Source of the DNA: Prochlorococcus sp. AG-347-J21
GTDB taxonomy: Bacteria; Cyanobacteriota; Cyanobacteriia; PCC-6307; Cyanobiaceae
DNA length: 64,000 bases
Assembly (NCBI GenBank): GCA_003281455.1
Contig: QCBX01000001.1
Span: 62,001 to 126,000 of the forward strand
Direction of reading: 5' to 3'
Both the position numbers and the translations under genes were made by a program. Below the pieces are notes generated by a model. The model did not search any database. It was given only the letters and a program-made list of their open reading frames with translations, and was not told the origin of the DNA. Positions within the stretch are counted from its first letter, which is position 1; each line of letters starts with the position of its first letter. Below are positions 1 through 10,863 of the stretch, in pieces.

Positions 1-2
1 AT

Positions 3-188
3 GTTCAAGGTCTTCTTGGAATGCTTCTTTCAGATCAATTTGATGTAAAAATTACATCTTCAAAAGACAACATTGCTAATTTATTATCTTCTGCAATGAT
101 GACAGGATATTTCTTAAGACAAATGGAGCAAAGAAAAGAGTTGGAACAAACTCTTAAAAATGATGAGAACATGTCTATTGAAGAATAG
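3..188 (+). CDS. C-terminal fragment of a DUF760-like conserved cyanobacterial protein (truncated by window edge)
   Basis: Open frame from position 3 to TAG at 186-188: VQGLLGMLLSDQFDVKITSSKDNIANLLSSAMMTGYFLRQMEQRKELEQ, matching the recalled DUF760 pattern. Confidence 0.7.
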   Translation, partial: VQGLLGMLLSDQFDVKITSSKDNIANLLSSAMMTGYFLRQMEQRKELEQTLKNDENMSIEE

Positions 189-194
189 CAGTTT

Positions 195-1367
195 TTAAAG
201 ATTTACTTCTTCAGGAATTATTCCTAGTTCAAACAACTTTTTATATAAACCCATCAAAAATTTATTATCCTCAGGAAGTTTGTCCCACTTTTGGGAATTA
301 ATTTCATTAATTAATTTTTGACAATCTTCTACTGTAAATTTTATAGGGGCTGAAAAATGTGCTGGAATTAAATATTCCATATCTTCAAAAGACTTGATAT
401 TTTCTAACCATTTAAGTAAAACTTCTTTTGAACGCGGAAAAATTAGTTTCTGTAAAACTGGTGCAATTTGAATCTTAGGAGTATCATTACCCATTATTTC
501 AACAAGAGTGGATTCCCAATCTTCGTCCCATAAAAAGGGATAAATACCGAAATGAGATCTCCAATTTCTAAGATCTTTTTTGAATGAATACTTAAAAATT
601 TGTTTTAAAGGTGGAATATTTAATTTACTTGGTTTCAAAAAAGATGAAAATAAGACTAACCTTTTCCACCCCTTTTCTCTTTGTTCGATGGAGTCAATCA
701 AAGGTTCATCTCCTCTCTCTCTAGAATGAAAAAGAAGTGGAGTTGGATCAAAATTAAATATCTCAGGTGGTATGGAGTCTATTCCAACTATTGCGTCTGT
801 TACGTGAAGAGTTTTCGAAGGATAATGGAAACAGCTTATTTCCTGATATCTTCCAAGTCCTAAATTCAGTGGACCTAATGAAGACCATTTAAAGGAGTTT
901 GTATGTGGAGTACCTTCCTCAAACAGTATTTTTGATCTTTTTGATGGAATTCCTAAAAAATCTATTGGTAGATTAATGGGAAAACTCCATTGTCCAGGAC
1001 AAAGCCAAATTTCTGCATCTTTAAAAATTCTTGAAAGAGCTGGCAGTCCGATTTTATGTTCAAGTCCAGAGGCACTCGGTAGGATTATTGTTTTTACGTT
1101 GCCGTGTATCGTGATTAATTTTTCTAACTCATTTATTAATTCTTTTGTCGGTGGCAGTGGATTTATTAGCATCAATCCATTCTCAACCTTTATTACCGTC
1201 ATTCTTATTGGAACCGCAACATAATATAGTCCCTGTATTTGTTCCAAAGACCATATTTGATCAGGAATTAATTCTCTTATAATTGTTTTCTTTTTTCCAT
1301 AAGGATATAAAGGAAATAATGGCCACCAATTCCATTTTTTATTTAAAGTTTCTTCCGCCATTATCAT
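195..1367 (-). CDS. DUF4336 domain-containing protein
   Basis: 390 aa ORF; NGLMLINPLPPT, IILPSASGLEHKIGLPALSRIF, WLCPGQWSFP-type motifs of cyanobacterial/plastid DUF4336. Confidence 0.75.
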   Translation of the reverse strand: MIMAEETLNKKWNWWPLFPLYPYGKKKTIIRELIPDQIWSLEQIQGLYYVAVPIRMTVIKVENGLMLINPLPPTKELINELEKLITIHGNVKTIILPSASGLEHKIGLPALSRIFKDAEIWLCPGQWSFPINLPIDFLGIPSKRSKILFEEGTPHTNSFKWSSLGPLNLGLGRYQEISCFHYPSKTLHVTDAIVGIDSIPPEIFNFDPTPLLFHSRERGDEPLIDSIEQREKGWKRLVLFSSFLKPSKLNIPPLKQIFKYSFKKDLRNWRSHFGIYPFLWDEDWESTLVEIMGNDTPKIQIAPVLQKLIFPRSKEVLLKWLENIKSFEDMEYLIPAHFSAPIKFTVEDCQKLINEINSQKWDKLPEDNKFLMGLYKKLFELGIIPEEVNL

Positions 1368-2236
1368 TTATAACCATCAAATAATTTCCTTAACTTAAAT
1401 ATTCCGTATCTTGGAGCAAATAAAAAAGCAAATAAAAATATAAAAGTTTGTGCCAAGACAATTGATCCACCTGTTTCAAGATCAAACCAAAAACTAACAT
1501 AGATTCCTATCAGGCTTGAGATAATTGCACTTAATACTGAAATTACTGTCATATTATCAAACTTATCCGTGAGTAAATATGCTGTAGCCCCTGGTGTAAT
1601 CAACATTGCAACTACCAAAATAATTCCAACAGACTGCAAGCCAACAACAGCTGCCAAAGATAAGCATGTGAGGAGTAAATAATGAAGAAAAAATACGTTA
1701 ATCCCAACTGTTTTTGCATGCCTAGGATCAAAACAATAAAGCATTAAATCTTTTCTAAAAATTGATAAAAGGATTACTACCAATAAAGAAATGAATATGG
1801 TTTGTTTTACATCTGAAAGTGATATTCCTAATGGACTACCAAAAAGAATTGAGTGCAGATCAATATTACTTTTAATCTTAGAAACCAATACGATTCCAAG
1901 AGCAAAAAATCCAGTAAATACTAACCCAATAACAGTATCTTCCTTTACTCTAGATTTCTGTTTAATAAACCCTATCAATGCTACAGACCCAACTCCAAAA
2001 ATAAATGCCCCTAATGAGAAAGGAAGACCTAATGCATAAGCAACCACAACACCAGGCATTACTGAATGTGACACTGCATCTCCCATTAAAGCCCATCCTT
2101 TAAGAGTTAAAAAGCTAGATAGGAAACCACAAACAGCTGCAACTAGTGAACTCATAAGAAGTGCTTTTCTCATAAATTCATGAGTTAAAGGATCTGTTAT
2201 GAATGAATCTAAAGTTAAAAAAGAACAGAGCTCCAT
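1364..2236 (-). CDS. mntB: Metal (Mn/Zn-type) ABC transporter permease
   Basis: 290 aa polytopic protein of the ABC-3 family (GWALMGDAVSHSVMPGVV); adjacent to cognate ATPase and binding protein. Confidence 0.8.
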   Translation of the reverse strand: MELCSFLTLDSFITDPLTHEFMRKALLMSSLVAAVCGFLSSFLTLKGWALMGDAVSHSVMPGVVVAYALGLPFSLGAFIFGVGSVALIGFIKQKSRVKEDTVIGLVFTGFFALGIVLVSKIKSNIDLHSILFGSPLGISLSDVKQTIFISLLVVILLSIFRKDLMLYCFDPRHAKTVGINVFFLHYLLLTCLSLAAVVGLQSVGIILVVAMLITPGATAYLLTDKFDNMTVISVLSAIISSLIGIYVSFWFDLETGGSIVLAQTFIFLFAFLFAPRYGIFKLRKLFDGYK

Positions 2237-2248
2237 ATAATTTAAAAT

Positions 2249-3013
2249 TTAGGATTCAGGTCCAAACAAGAAATCAGGTGAGATCCCTCCAAAAGTGGTT
2301 GTAATATTTTCAGGGGTAAACACTTCAGAGGTCTCTCCGTAAGCTACAACAGTTTTATTTATTAAAAGAACTAAATCACAAAATTCACGGACATGAATCA
2401 TATCGTGAGTTGATAATAATATAGTTTTCCCCTCATTTTTAAATTGAATAAACAATTCCGAGATAAGTTTTTCAGTTCTTATATCAACACCTGAAAAAGG
2501 CTCATCAAGAAGTAATATTGAAGCTCTTTGCGCAATTGCTCTAGCTAAAAAAGTTCGTTTTCTCTGACCTCCAGATAAGTTTCCAATAGGTGTTGATAAA
2601 TGATCAGTAAGATCAACTCTCTCAATAGCATCTTTAACCGCCTGAACATCAGACTCTCTCGGACACCTAAAAATATTCATAGAACCATATCTTCCCATCA
2701 TCACTACATCCCAAACACTTATTGGAAATTGACTATCAATTCCCTCATTTTGAGGAACATAAGCAATTGTCTGATCTTTTTGAGCAGATCTTACAGACTC
2801 TCCATTTATTCTAATTTTTCCCTTTGAAATATTTACAAAGCCAGTTAAAGCATTAAAAAAAGTTGTTTTACCAGCCCCGTTCATCCCTACTAACCCACAA
2901 ATCTGGCCAGGTTTTAATCTTAAATTGGCATCATACAAAGCCACCTTACCGTTGTAATCTACGCAAATATTCTCTGCCTCAATCCTAAAGTTTTGATAAT
3001 TGATTGTTTCCAT
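2249..3013 (-). CDS. mntA: Metal (Mn/Zn-type) ABC transporter ATP-binding protein
   Basis: Walker A GMNGAGKTT, signature LSGGQRKR, Walker B ILLLDEP. Confidence 0.8.
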   Translation of the reverse strand: METINYQNFRIEAENICVDYNGKVALYDANLRLKPGQICGLVGMNGAGKTTFFNALTGFVNISKGKIRINGESVRSAQKDQTIAYVPQNEGIDSQFPISVWDVVMMGRYGSMNIFRCPRESDVQAVKDAIERVDLTDHLSTPIGNLSGGQRKRTFLARAIAQRASILLLDEPFSGVDIRTEKLISELFIQFKNEGKTILLSTHDMIHVREFCDLVLLINKTVVAYGETSEVFTPENITTTFGGISPDFLFGPES

Positions 3014-3016
3014 AAT

Positions 3017-3934
3017 TTAAAAAAGCCCTTTTTTTATCAATTCCAAATTATGCTCAAGCATTTTAATATAGGAACTAGCAGGCCCACTATCATCAGATAA
3101 TGAATCAACAAAAAGAGTTCCTCCAAAATTAGCCCCAGTTTCGTTTGCTACTACCATTTGAGATTCGTTACTTACAGTACTTTCGCAAAATACAGATGGA
3201 ACATTTTTTTCTTTAACTATTGAGATTGTTCTTGCCATTCTTTTGGGGGTAATTTGACTCTCAGCATTAACTGGCCACAAATAAACTTCCTCTAATCCAT
3301 AATCATTTGTTAGATACGAAAAAGCACCTTCACAACTTACTAGATACCTCCTGTCTTTATTTAAGTTATTAATAAAAAGTGAGAATTCTTTATCTATTTT
3401 AAATAGTTTATCTTTATAAATTTTTCCATTTTCTTCAAATAATATCCTTTTGGATGGCCTCAATTCGGATAAAGAATCCACGAGAATATCTACGTATAGG
3501 ATCCCTCTTTTTGGAGAAATCCAGGCATGAGGATTGGGTTTCCCTTTATAAAAATCTTCACTGATAAAAATAGGATCCAAATCTTCCGCGACAGTAATTC
3601 TTTTAACTTTTAAATTAGAAACAAATTTTTCAGCCCATAATTCAAATCCAAATCCATTATCAATAAAAACGAAAGCATTAGAGGCATTTACCAAATCGCT
3701 TGGAGTTGGTTGGTATCCATGAACTTCAACTCCAGGTTTCGTTATTGATCTGACAATATAATCATCTTTAGCGACATTGCTAATTATATCCGCCAAAACA
3801 GGGAAACTTGCCAGTATTACTTCTTTAGTTTCATTTTTATTTGATATTCTCTTACATGAGGCTGAAGCAATAGAAAGCAGAAGTATAAAACTTAAAATAA
3901 GAAAATTTTTTTTCATATTTAACATCCATCCCAA
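3017..3934 (-). CDS. mntC: Metal ABC transporter substrate-binding lipoprotein (ZnuA/MntC family)
   Basis: Lipoprotein-like N-terminus (SIASASCKR), VHGYQPTPSDL and NPHAWISP motifs of cluster A-I metal-binding proteins. Confidence 0.8.
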   Translation of the reverse strand: MGWMLNMKKNFLILSFILLLSIASASCKRISNKNETKEVILASFPVLADIISNVAKDDYIVRSITKPGVEVHGYQPTPSDLVNASNAFVFIDNGFGFELWAEKFVSNLKVKRITVAEDLDPIFISEDFYKGKPNPHAWISPKRGILYVDILVDSLSELRPSKRILFEENGKIYKDKLFKIDKEFSLFINNLNKDRRYLVSCEGAFSYLTNDYGLEEVYLWPVNAESQITPKRMARTISIVKEKNVPSVFCESTVSNESQMVVANETGANFGGTLFVDSLSDDSGPASSYIKMLEHNLELIKKGLF

Positions 3935-3936
3935 GA

Positions 3937-5271
3937 TTATGAATTAAAAGATAGTTTCATAAGTGGTTTTCTAAGATCAGAAATAAATCCTTTCCAATTT
4001 ATTTTTTCTTTTTCAAAAGCTTCTTCAACAATTTTCTCAGAATTTTTCTTTATAAAATCTAAATCAGGTTCTTCTACTCCTTTTGTTATTGCCATAAAAT
4101 CAGCCAAAGAACTTGATACTACTCTTGTTAAATAAGCAGCACTGACAGCCTGGAATGTTCCAGATACAAGCCAATTTGGGCCATGTAATTTTGTTATGCC
4201 AATTAGAGTCTGTCCACTCCATTCAATAACTCCCTGAGCAATTGCAGTCTTTAAAATCTCTTTGGATACTTTATCTAAAATTTCAGGAGTCCAATTACAT
4301 CCCCATATAGACTTAATTTCTTTAATCATTAAAGAATTTAATACTGTCATTGCCATAACATCAATTGATGGGATAGGAGATAAGAAAACAGTTGTTGCGA
4401 CAAGAATTTGATTTTTTCTTTGTATAGCTTTTAACTGCATTCTTCTTATACCTTCAATTTCAGATTGCCAGGCAGCATGAAGTTCTTTCAAGAGCCTTTT
4501 TTTTGTATTTTCAATATTTTTAGTTGAACTTATGAAAAACTTCCTTAAAGAAAAAGGTATACTTTTTACTTCACTCTTATTAACATCAAAATTAATAATT
4601 TTGTTTATAAAGTCACTTGAAATTTGAGACTTTAGTTCTTCTATCTGATTTTTGGCTTCTATTTGGTTGGAAGTTAAAGCCACCAACCAAATTGGCATAT
4701 TTTTAGGAAACTTTTCCAGCCACAAAAAATCATTTGCCGACAAAGGCAAGTTTATAAAATACAAGATTGCATCACTCTTCAAAGCTTCTTCTGGAATAAC
4801 TTGAGAAGAATTGTATTTAGGTAGTTTTTCGTATAAATCAAAGTCAAACTTATCTGCTTTGAAATTACTTTTCAAAACATATTGAAAACTTTGATAATCT
4901 TTTTGTCCAATGCAACTTATTTTTTCTTTTTCACATCTATTAAGAATAGATTCAAGTATTTCTTGTCTTTTTGAATTCTGTTTTTCTAATTCATTTGTTG
5001 CTTCAAGTTCTTCAAAAAAATTTAAATCTTCATTACATAGATTTATCCAACCATCTAAATTATTTGGCTCATTAAATTTAGGCTTATCATTCTTCAAGTA
5101 AAAATATCCCCCCAAACACAACGCAAAAAATCCTATTGAGCCTCCTGCAAAATGAATTAAGTCACTTACAAACCATTCCCCAAAACCTAACAACAATAAA
5201 ATAATAAGAAGATTCTTTTTTGGAAACTTTATGAAATCCTTTAAAGGGTTGTCTTTATTAATATCAAACAC
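3937..5271 (-). CDS. YcjF/DUF697-family membrane-associated protein
   Basis: C-terminal FLSPIPSIDVMAMTVLNSLMIKEI...; N-terminal hydrophobic segments. Confidence 0.6.
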   Translation of the reverse strand: MFDINKDNPLKDFIKFPKKNLLIILLLLGFGEWFVSDLIHFAGGSIGFFALCLGGYFYLKNDKPKFNEPNNLDGWINLCNEDLNFFEELEATNELEKQNSKRQEILESILNRCEKEKISCIGQKDYQSFQYVLKSNFKADKFDFDLYEKLPKYNSSQVIPEEALKSDAILYFINLPLSANDFLWLEKFPKNMPIWLVALTSNQIEAKNQIEELKSQISSDFINKIINFDVNKSEVKSIPFSLRKFFISSTKNIENTKKRLLKELHAAWQSEIEGIRRMQLKAIQRKNQILVATTVFLSPIPSIDVMAMTVLNSLMIKEIKSIWGCNWTPEILDKVSKEILKTAIAQGVIEWSGQTLIGITKLHGPNWLVSGTFQAVSAAYLTRVVSSSLADFMAITKGVEEPDLDFIKKNSEKIVEEAFEKEKINWKGFISDLRKPLMKLSFNS

Positions 5272-5435
5272 AATACTTTATTTCTCTGATTTTATTTTAA
5301 TGCAAGTTGTGAATGAGAAAAGCAAATTTCATAAGTCGTTAATCAAAAGATAAAAATTTAAGCCTTTTAAAAAGACTTATTGCATAACAAGATGCTAAGT
5401 TAATAGACTATTTAAATAACTTAAGAAACATTAAG

Positions 5436-5846
5436 ATGTCTAATTCAAATTTCAGCAATAATCCTGGACAAGAAAATTACAGAGGTCGTTCTAACAATGA
5501 AAGATCTAATTTCAGAGATAGATCGGGCGGCAGAAGAGATGGAGGAGGATTCCGCATAAGATTGAGTGATAACGAAATGAAAGCTGTTAAATCAATACAA
5601 GAGACCTTTCAATTAAGATCTACCGTTGCAGTCCTGGGTTTCTCTGTTAGAACACTTAGCGAAATGATCAAAGACGAAAAATTGATTGAATCAATCAAAG
5701 AATATGCAAAAAATAATAAAAACTCTTCTCCGAGTAGACAATCACAAAATTCTTATGAAGAAAAGACAAAAACAGCACCTGACCCTTTTGCAAGACCTGT
5801 AAAAAGTACATCAACTGAAGAGATCCAATCTAGCGAAGTAGAATAG
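5436..5846 (+). CDS. Conserved hypothetical protein with RG/RGG-rich N-terminus
   Basis: 136 aa ORF; RGRSNNERSNFRDRSGGRRDGGG followed by a short conserved domain. Confidence 0.65.
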   Translation: MSNSNFSNNPGQENYRGRSNNERSNFRDRSGGRRDGGGFRIRLSDNEMKAVKSIQETFQLRSTVAVLGFSVRTLSEMIKDEKLIESIKEYAKNNKNSSPSRQSQNSYEEKTKTAPDPFARPVKSTSTEEIQSSEVE

Positions 5847-5847
5847 G

Positions 5848-6864
5848 ATGGCAAATAAAAAAAGAATTCTTTCGGGAGTTCAACCAACTGGTGATTTACA
5901 TATTGGGAATTGGCTTGGGGCCATAAATAATTGGGTTACGCTTCAAGAGCAATATGAAACATTTCTATGTGTAGTTGATTTGCACGCAATAACAGCCTTA
6001 TATAATCCCAAAGAATTATCTAAAAACACTATCTCTACAGCGGCTTTGTACGTCGCTTGTGGGATAGATCCTAATATATGCTCAATTTTTGTCCAAAGTC
6101 AGATTTCAGCTCATTCAGAACTTTGTTGGATATTAAATTGCATGACCCCAATAAATTGGATGGAAAGAATGATTCAATTTAAAGAAAAATCCATACAACA
6201 AGGTAATAATGTATCTATTGGATTATTTGACTATCCAATACTTATGGCTGCAGACATCCTTCTTTATGATGCAGACTTCGTACCAGTAGGTGAGGATCAA
6301 AAACAACATCTTGAACTTGCGAGAGATATTGCACAACAGCGAATAAATGCCAGATTTAGTAAGGATAAAAATATTTTAAAGATCCCTCAACCAATAATCA
6401 TGAGGAATGGTTCAAAAATAATGAGTTTAATTGATGGTTCAAAAAAGATGAGCAAAAGTGATCCTAATGAGGGCAGTCGCATTAACTTATTAGATCCTCC
6501 TGAAATAATCACAAAAAAAATTAAAAGAGCAAAAAGTGACAGTTCTATTGGAATAGAGTTTAATAACCCTGAGAGGCCAGAATCTAAAAATCTTTTGATG
6601 ATTTATTCAATATTATCTGGTAAAGAAATTTCTCAATGTGAAAAAGAATTCTCAGATACTGGATGGGGAGCATTTAAAAAATTAATTTCAGAACAACTTA
6701 TTGATTCACTAGAACCTATTCAGGAAAAATATAAATTATTAATTAATGATCCCTATCAACTAAATAAAATCCTTAATGAAGGGAAGGAAAAAGCTGAAGA
6801 TCTAGCGAATCAGACTTTAAAAAGAGTTAAATCAAAATTGGGATTTTTTGAAATGGAGAAATAA
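5848..6864 (+). CDS. trpS: Tryptophanyl-tRNA synthetase
   Basis: SGVQPTGDLHIGNWLGA (HIGH-type) and KMSKS motifs. Confidence 0.97.
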   Translation: MANKKRILSGVQPTGDLHIGNWLGAINNWVTLQEQYETFLCVVDLHAITALYNPKELSKNTISTAALYVACGIDPNICSIFVQSQISAHSELCWILNCMTPINWMERMIQFKEKSIQQGNNVSIGLFDYPILMAADILLYDADFVPVGEDQKQHLELARDIAQQRINARFSKDKNILKIPQPIIMRNGSKIMSLIDGSKKMSKSDPNEGSRINLLDPPEIITKKIKRAKSDSSIGIEFNNPERPESKNLLMIYSILSGKEISQCEKEFSDTGWGAFKKLISEQLIDSLEPIQEKYKLLINDPYQLNKILNEGKEKAEDLANQTLKRVKSKLGFFEMEK

Positions 6865-6867
6865 ATT

Positions 6868-8784
6868 ATGCCAATAATTACCTTACCTGATGGTTCAAAA
6901 AAGGTTTTCGAAAAATCTGTAACTATTCTAGAAATTGCCCAGAGTATAGGTGCTGGATTAGCTAAAGCAACAATTGCTGGGAAAGTAAATGATGTTCTTC
7001 TTGATGCAACAATTCCTATAAATAAAGATTCCAAAGTTGTAATCATCACTTCAAAAGATAAAGAAGGAATTGAAATAATAAGACACTCTTTCGCTCACCT
7101 TATTGGTCATGCAGTTAAACAAATTTACTCTGATATTAAAATGGCGATTGGGCCTGTAATTGAAGATGGTTTTTATTACGATATTTTCTCTGAATACAGA
7201 TTTACTCCTGAAGATTTAATAAAAATCGAAAATAGAATTAATAAATTAATAAAAACAAACTATGACGTTGAAATTTTACAAGTTTCTAAAGAAGATGCAA
7301 TTAAAACTTTTAAAGAAAGAGATGAGACTTTTAAATTAAAAATAATTGAAGAAATTCCTGAAGAAGGTCTCATCAATTTATACAAGCACGAAGAATACAT
7401 CGATATGTGTAGAGGGCCTCACGTGCCTAACACTAGACATTTGAGACACTTTAAATTACTTAAATTATCAGGTTCATATTGGAGAGGTAATAGTGAGAAT
7501 GAATCATTACAAAGAATATATGGAACTGCATGGGCAAAAGAAAAAGAACTCAAAGATTATTTAACAAGAATTGAAGAAGCGGAAAAAAGAGATCATAGAA
7601 AACTTGGTAAAAAACATTCACTATTTCATATACAAGAAGAATCTCCAGGAATGATTTTTTGGCATCCAAATGGATGGACAATATACCAAGTACTGGAAAA
7701 GTACATAAGAGAAATACTCAAAAAAAATGATTATTTAGAAATCAAAACCCCACAAGCTGTTGATAAATCTCTTTGGGAAAAATCCGGTCATTGGGAAAAA
7801 TTTAGAGACGATATGTTCACTACTGCATCAGAAAATCGAACATATGCGATTAAACCAATGAATTGTCCATGCCATATTCAAGTATTTAATCAAGGTTTAA
7901 AAAGTTATAAAGATTTACCAATTCGTCTAGCTGAATTTGGTTCTTGTCACAGAAACGAGCCCTCAGGCGCACTACATGGCTTAATGAGAGTAAGAAACTT
8001 TACTCAAGATGATGCACACATATTCTGCACAGAAGAGCAAATTCAAGAAGAGGTATCTACTTTTATAGATCTTGTTTTTGAAGTTTATAAAACTTTTGGT
8101 TTTGATGAAATCATTATAAAATTATCAACACGTCCTGAAAAAAGGGTAGGTAGCGAAGATATTTGGGATAAATCAGAAGAGGCTCTTACCAAAGCGCTCG
8201 ATAATAAGAATCTAAAATGGGAACTACAACCTGGAGAAGGTGCTTTTTATGGTCCAAAAATAGAATTCTCGTTAAAGGATTGTCTTAATAGAGTTTGGCA
8301 ATGCGGCACTATTCAGGTTGATTTCTCAATGCCTATTAGATTGGATGCAACTTATATAGATATAGACAATGAAAAAAGAAATCCAGTTATGCTGCATAGA
8401 GCAATTTTAGGATCCTTTGAAAGATTTATAGGAATCTTAATTGAACAATATGAGGCAAAATTCCCAATTTGGCTTGCGCCTTATCAAATAATTTTATTAA
8501 GCATTACTGATAGAAATATTGAAAAATGTCTAAAGTTTAATGAATTAATAAATAATAATGGTTATCGATCAAAAGTTGATATTAGGAATGAAAAAATAGG
8601 ATATAAAATACGAGAGGCAACTCTCGGTAGAGTTCCTTTAATTGCTGTTATTGGTGATAAAGAAGAGGAAATTGATTCAGTCGCCTTAAGAGCTTTGAAT
8701 GGAAAAAATTTAGGAATTTTCAATTTACCAAATCTTTTCAAATTAATGGATGAATTAATAGAAAAAAAAGGGAGAACGGAATAA
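6868..8784 (+). CDS. thrS: Threonyl-tRNA synthetase
   Basis: N-terminal TGS domain, [31 protein letters not shown] class II motifs. Confidence 0.97.
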   Translation: MPIITLPDGSKKVFEKSVTILEIAQSIGAGLAKATIAGKVNDVLLDATIPINKDSKVVIITSKDKEGIEIIRHSFAHLIGHAVKQIYSDIKMAIGPVIEDGFYYDIFSEYRFTPEDLIKIENRINKLIKTNYDVEILQVSKEDAIKTFKERDETFKLKIIEEIPEEGLINLYKHEEYIDMCRGPHVPNTRHLRHFKLLKLSGSYWRGNSENESLQRIYGTAWAKEKELKDYLTRIEEAEKRDHRKLGKKHSLFHIQEESPGMIFWHPNGWTIYQVLEKYIREILKKNDYLEIKTPQAVDKSLWEKSGHWEKFRDDMFTTASENRTYAIKPMNCPCHIQVFNQGLKSYKDLPIRLAEFGSCHRNEPSGALHGLMRVRNFTQDDAHIFCTEEQIQEEVSTFIDLVFEVYKTFGFDEIIIKLSTRPEKRVGSEDIWDKSEEALTKALDNKNLKWELQPGEGAFYGPKIEFSLKDCLNRVWQCGTIQVDFSMPIRLDATYIDIDNEKRNPVMLHRAILGSFERFIGILIEQYEAKFPIWLAPYQIILLSITDRNIEKCLKFNELINNNGYRSKVDIRNEKIGYKIREATLGRVPLIAVIGDKEEEIDSVALRALNGKNLGIFNLPNLFKLMDELIEKKGRTE

Positions 8785-8794
8785 TTTCTTATAT

Positions 8795-9832
8795 ATGAAT
8801 TTTCTCGCTTGTGATTTAGGAGGTACAAAGGTTTTACTTGGAATATTCGAAAGAGTAATAAATGATGATTCGCCTAAATTGTTATTCAAGAAGAAATATA
8901 TTTCTTCTGATTGGGATTCTTTTGAACTAATCCTAGAAGATTTTCTCAAAAATGAATGCAAAAATATTACTCATCCTTCATCTGCATGTTTCGCTGTAGC
9001 TGGACCTTTATACAACAACAACGCAAAAATCATGAACTTGTCATGGAATATTTCAGGAAATAAATTAAAAAATAAATTTAAATTTGAACAATGCGAGCTA
9101 ATAAATGATTTCGGAGTACAAATTTATGGAATTCCTTTCTTAAAAAAAAATCAATATTCAACTATCCAGAATGGATCACAATCTGAAGGTACTAATAATG
9201 ATTTGCATGCCATTGTTGGAGCCGGTACTGGTTTGGGCATTGCAAGAGGTCTAATATCAGGGAAAAAAGTAAAAGTTTTAGTCAGCGAAGGGGGACACGT
9301 TGAATACTCTCCAAAGTCAGAATTAGAGTGGAACTTAAAGACTTGGCTCAAAAATTCTTTAAATATTGAGAGGATATCTTGTGAAAGGATTGTTAGCGGC
9401 ACTGGTTTATCAAGAATTGCTGAATGGAGACTAAGCAAATCTGATGCCAAAAACCATCCTCTACAAAGATTTCTAAGAGAAATTAAAATTTCTGATAGTT
9501 TGAGAAAAGAGCTGCCCGAAAAAATTTGCAATCTTTCTAAAGAAGGAGATCAGCTAATGATTGAAGTTGAAAGGATTTGGTTAGGCGCTTATGCCTCTTT
9601 ATTGGGCGATATTGCTCTTCAAGAATTGTGTTTTGGAGGGTTATGGATTTCTGGAGGGACTGCACCAAAACATTTCAAAAACTTTAAATCAGATTTATTT
9701 ATGAAACAATTTTACGACAAGGGAAGATTAAAAGATATTCTTAAAACAATACCTCTGAAAGTAATTTTAGATGAAGAGTTTGGACTGTTTAGTGCAGCCT
9801 GCAGAGCAACAATGCTTTTAAATACTAAGTAA
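8795..9832 (+). CDS. glk: Glucokinase
   Basis: FLACDLGGTKVLLGIF, VGAGTGLGIARG, SEGGHVEYSP. Confidence 0.88.
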   Translation: MNFLACDLGGTKVLLGIFERVINDDSPKLLFKKKYISSDWDSFELILEDFLKNECKNITHPSSACFAVAGPLYNNNAKIMNLSWNISGNKLKNKFKFEQCELINDFGVQIYGIPFLKKNQYSTIQNGSQSEGTNNDLHAIVGAGTGLGIARGLISGKKVKVLVSEGGHVEYSPKSELEWNLKTWLKNSLNIERISCERIVSGTGLSRIAEWRLSKSDAKNHPLQRFLREIKISDSLRKELPEKICNLSKEGDQLMIEVERIWLGAYASLLGDIALQELCFGGLWISGGTAPKHFKNFKSDLFMKQFYDKGRLKDILKTIPLKVILDEEFGLFSAACRATMLLNTK

Positions 9833-9836
9833 AAAA

Positions 9837-10784
9837 ATGTCTATTCCTGAAGTAGGAAAAAAAATAAGAGTAACAGTGCCTTCCACAACTGCTAATTTAG
9901 GTCCTGGATTCGATTGTCTTGGAGCAGCATTAGATTTATATAATGAGTTTATTTTTACAAGAATCGAAGGTGGTGGAGATAGATTTGATTTAATAATGGA
10001 AAGTACAGATGGAAATCATTTAAGAGGGGGACCTGAAAACTTAGTTTTTAGAGCAGCTCAGAAGGTATGGGAGAGCTCAAATAAAGATTCTTTTGCACTT
10101 GAAGCAAGAGTTAAGTTGGCAGTTCCACCTGCACGAGGGCTTGGAAGTAGTGCTACTGCAATAGTTGCTGGACTAATAGGAGCAAATGCAATAATGAACT
10201 CTCCATTGTCAAAGGAAAAACTACTTGAACTTGCCATAGATATAGAAGGTCATCCCGATAATGTAGTTCCCTCTCTTCTGGGCGGTCTTTGTTTAACAGC
10301 CAGGTCGTCTTCTCAAAGATGGAGAATTATTAGATGTGATTGGCACGATTCCATAAAAGTTGTTGTAGCAATACCTGCGATTCGTCTAAGCACAAGTGAA
10401 GCAAGAAAAGTTATGCCCAAGAATGTACCCATATCTGATGCAGTGACAAATATGGGGGCACTTACTTTGTTACTAAATGGCTTAAAAGCAGGAAATGAGG
10501 AACTAATAAAAGAGGGAATGTTTGATAAGCTACATGAACCTTACAGATGGAAACTTATTAAAGGTGGACTAGAAGTCAAAGATGCCGCACTACAAGCAGG
10601 TGCACTGGGATGCGCAATTAGTGGAGCGGGACCAAGTATTTTAGCTTTGTGTAAAAAAGAAAATGGTAAAAACGTTAGTCAAGCCATGGTAAAAGCATGG
10701 GAGAAGTTGGGTGTAGCTAGCAGAGCACCATTTTTAAATGTTCAAACAAAAGGAAGTCAATTTAGCACTATCTCTAGTAAGTAG
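9837..10784 (+). CDS. thrB: Homoserine kinase (GHMP family)
   Basis: VPSTTANLGPGFDCLGAAL, PPARGLGSSATAIVAG, SGAGPSILAL. Confidence 0.95.
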   Translation: MSIPEVGKKIRVTVPSTTANLGPGFDCLGAALDLYNEFIFTRIEGGGDRFDLIMESTDGNHLRGGPENLVFRAAQKVWESSNKDSFALEARVKLAVPPARGLGSSATAIVAGLIGANAIMNSPLSKEKLLELAIDIEGHPDNVVPSLLGGLCLTARSSSQRWRIIRCDWHDSIKVVVAIPAIRLSTSEARKVMPKNVPISDAVTNMGALTLLLNGLKAGNEELIKEGMFDKLHEPYRWKLIKGGLEVKDAALQAGALGCAISGAGPSILALCKKENGKNVSQAMVKAWEKLGVASRAPFLNVQTKGSQFSTISSK

Positions 10785-10863
10785 TTTTACTTAGGCATTT
10801 TTAATGTTATAGTCTCAAGCTAGTACAACTTCAACTAGAATAAAAAAATTATTCATTCCATAA

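Noticed and set aside
9151-9531. 126-aa minus-strand ORF opposite glk
   Set aside because: Shadow ORF of a confident CDS with no recognisable domain.
10785-10863. CTAGT...ACTAG inverted repeat upstream of ndhD
   Set aside because: Only a 5-bp stem with a 9-nt spacer; expected by chance in AT-rich sequence.
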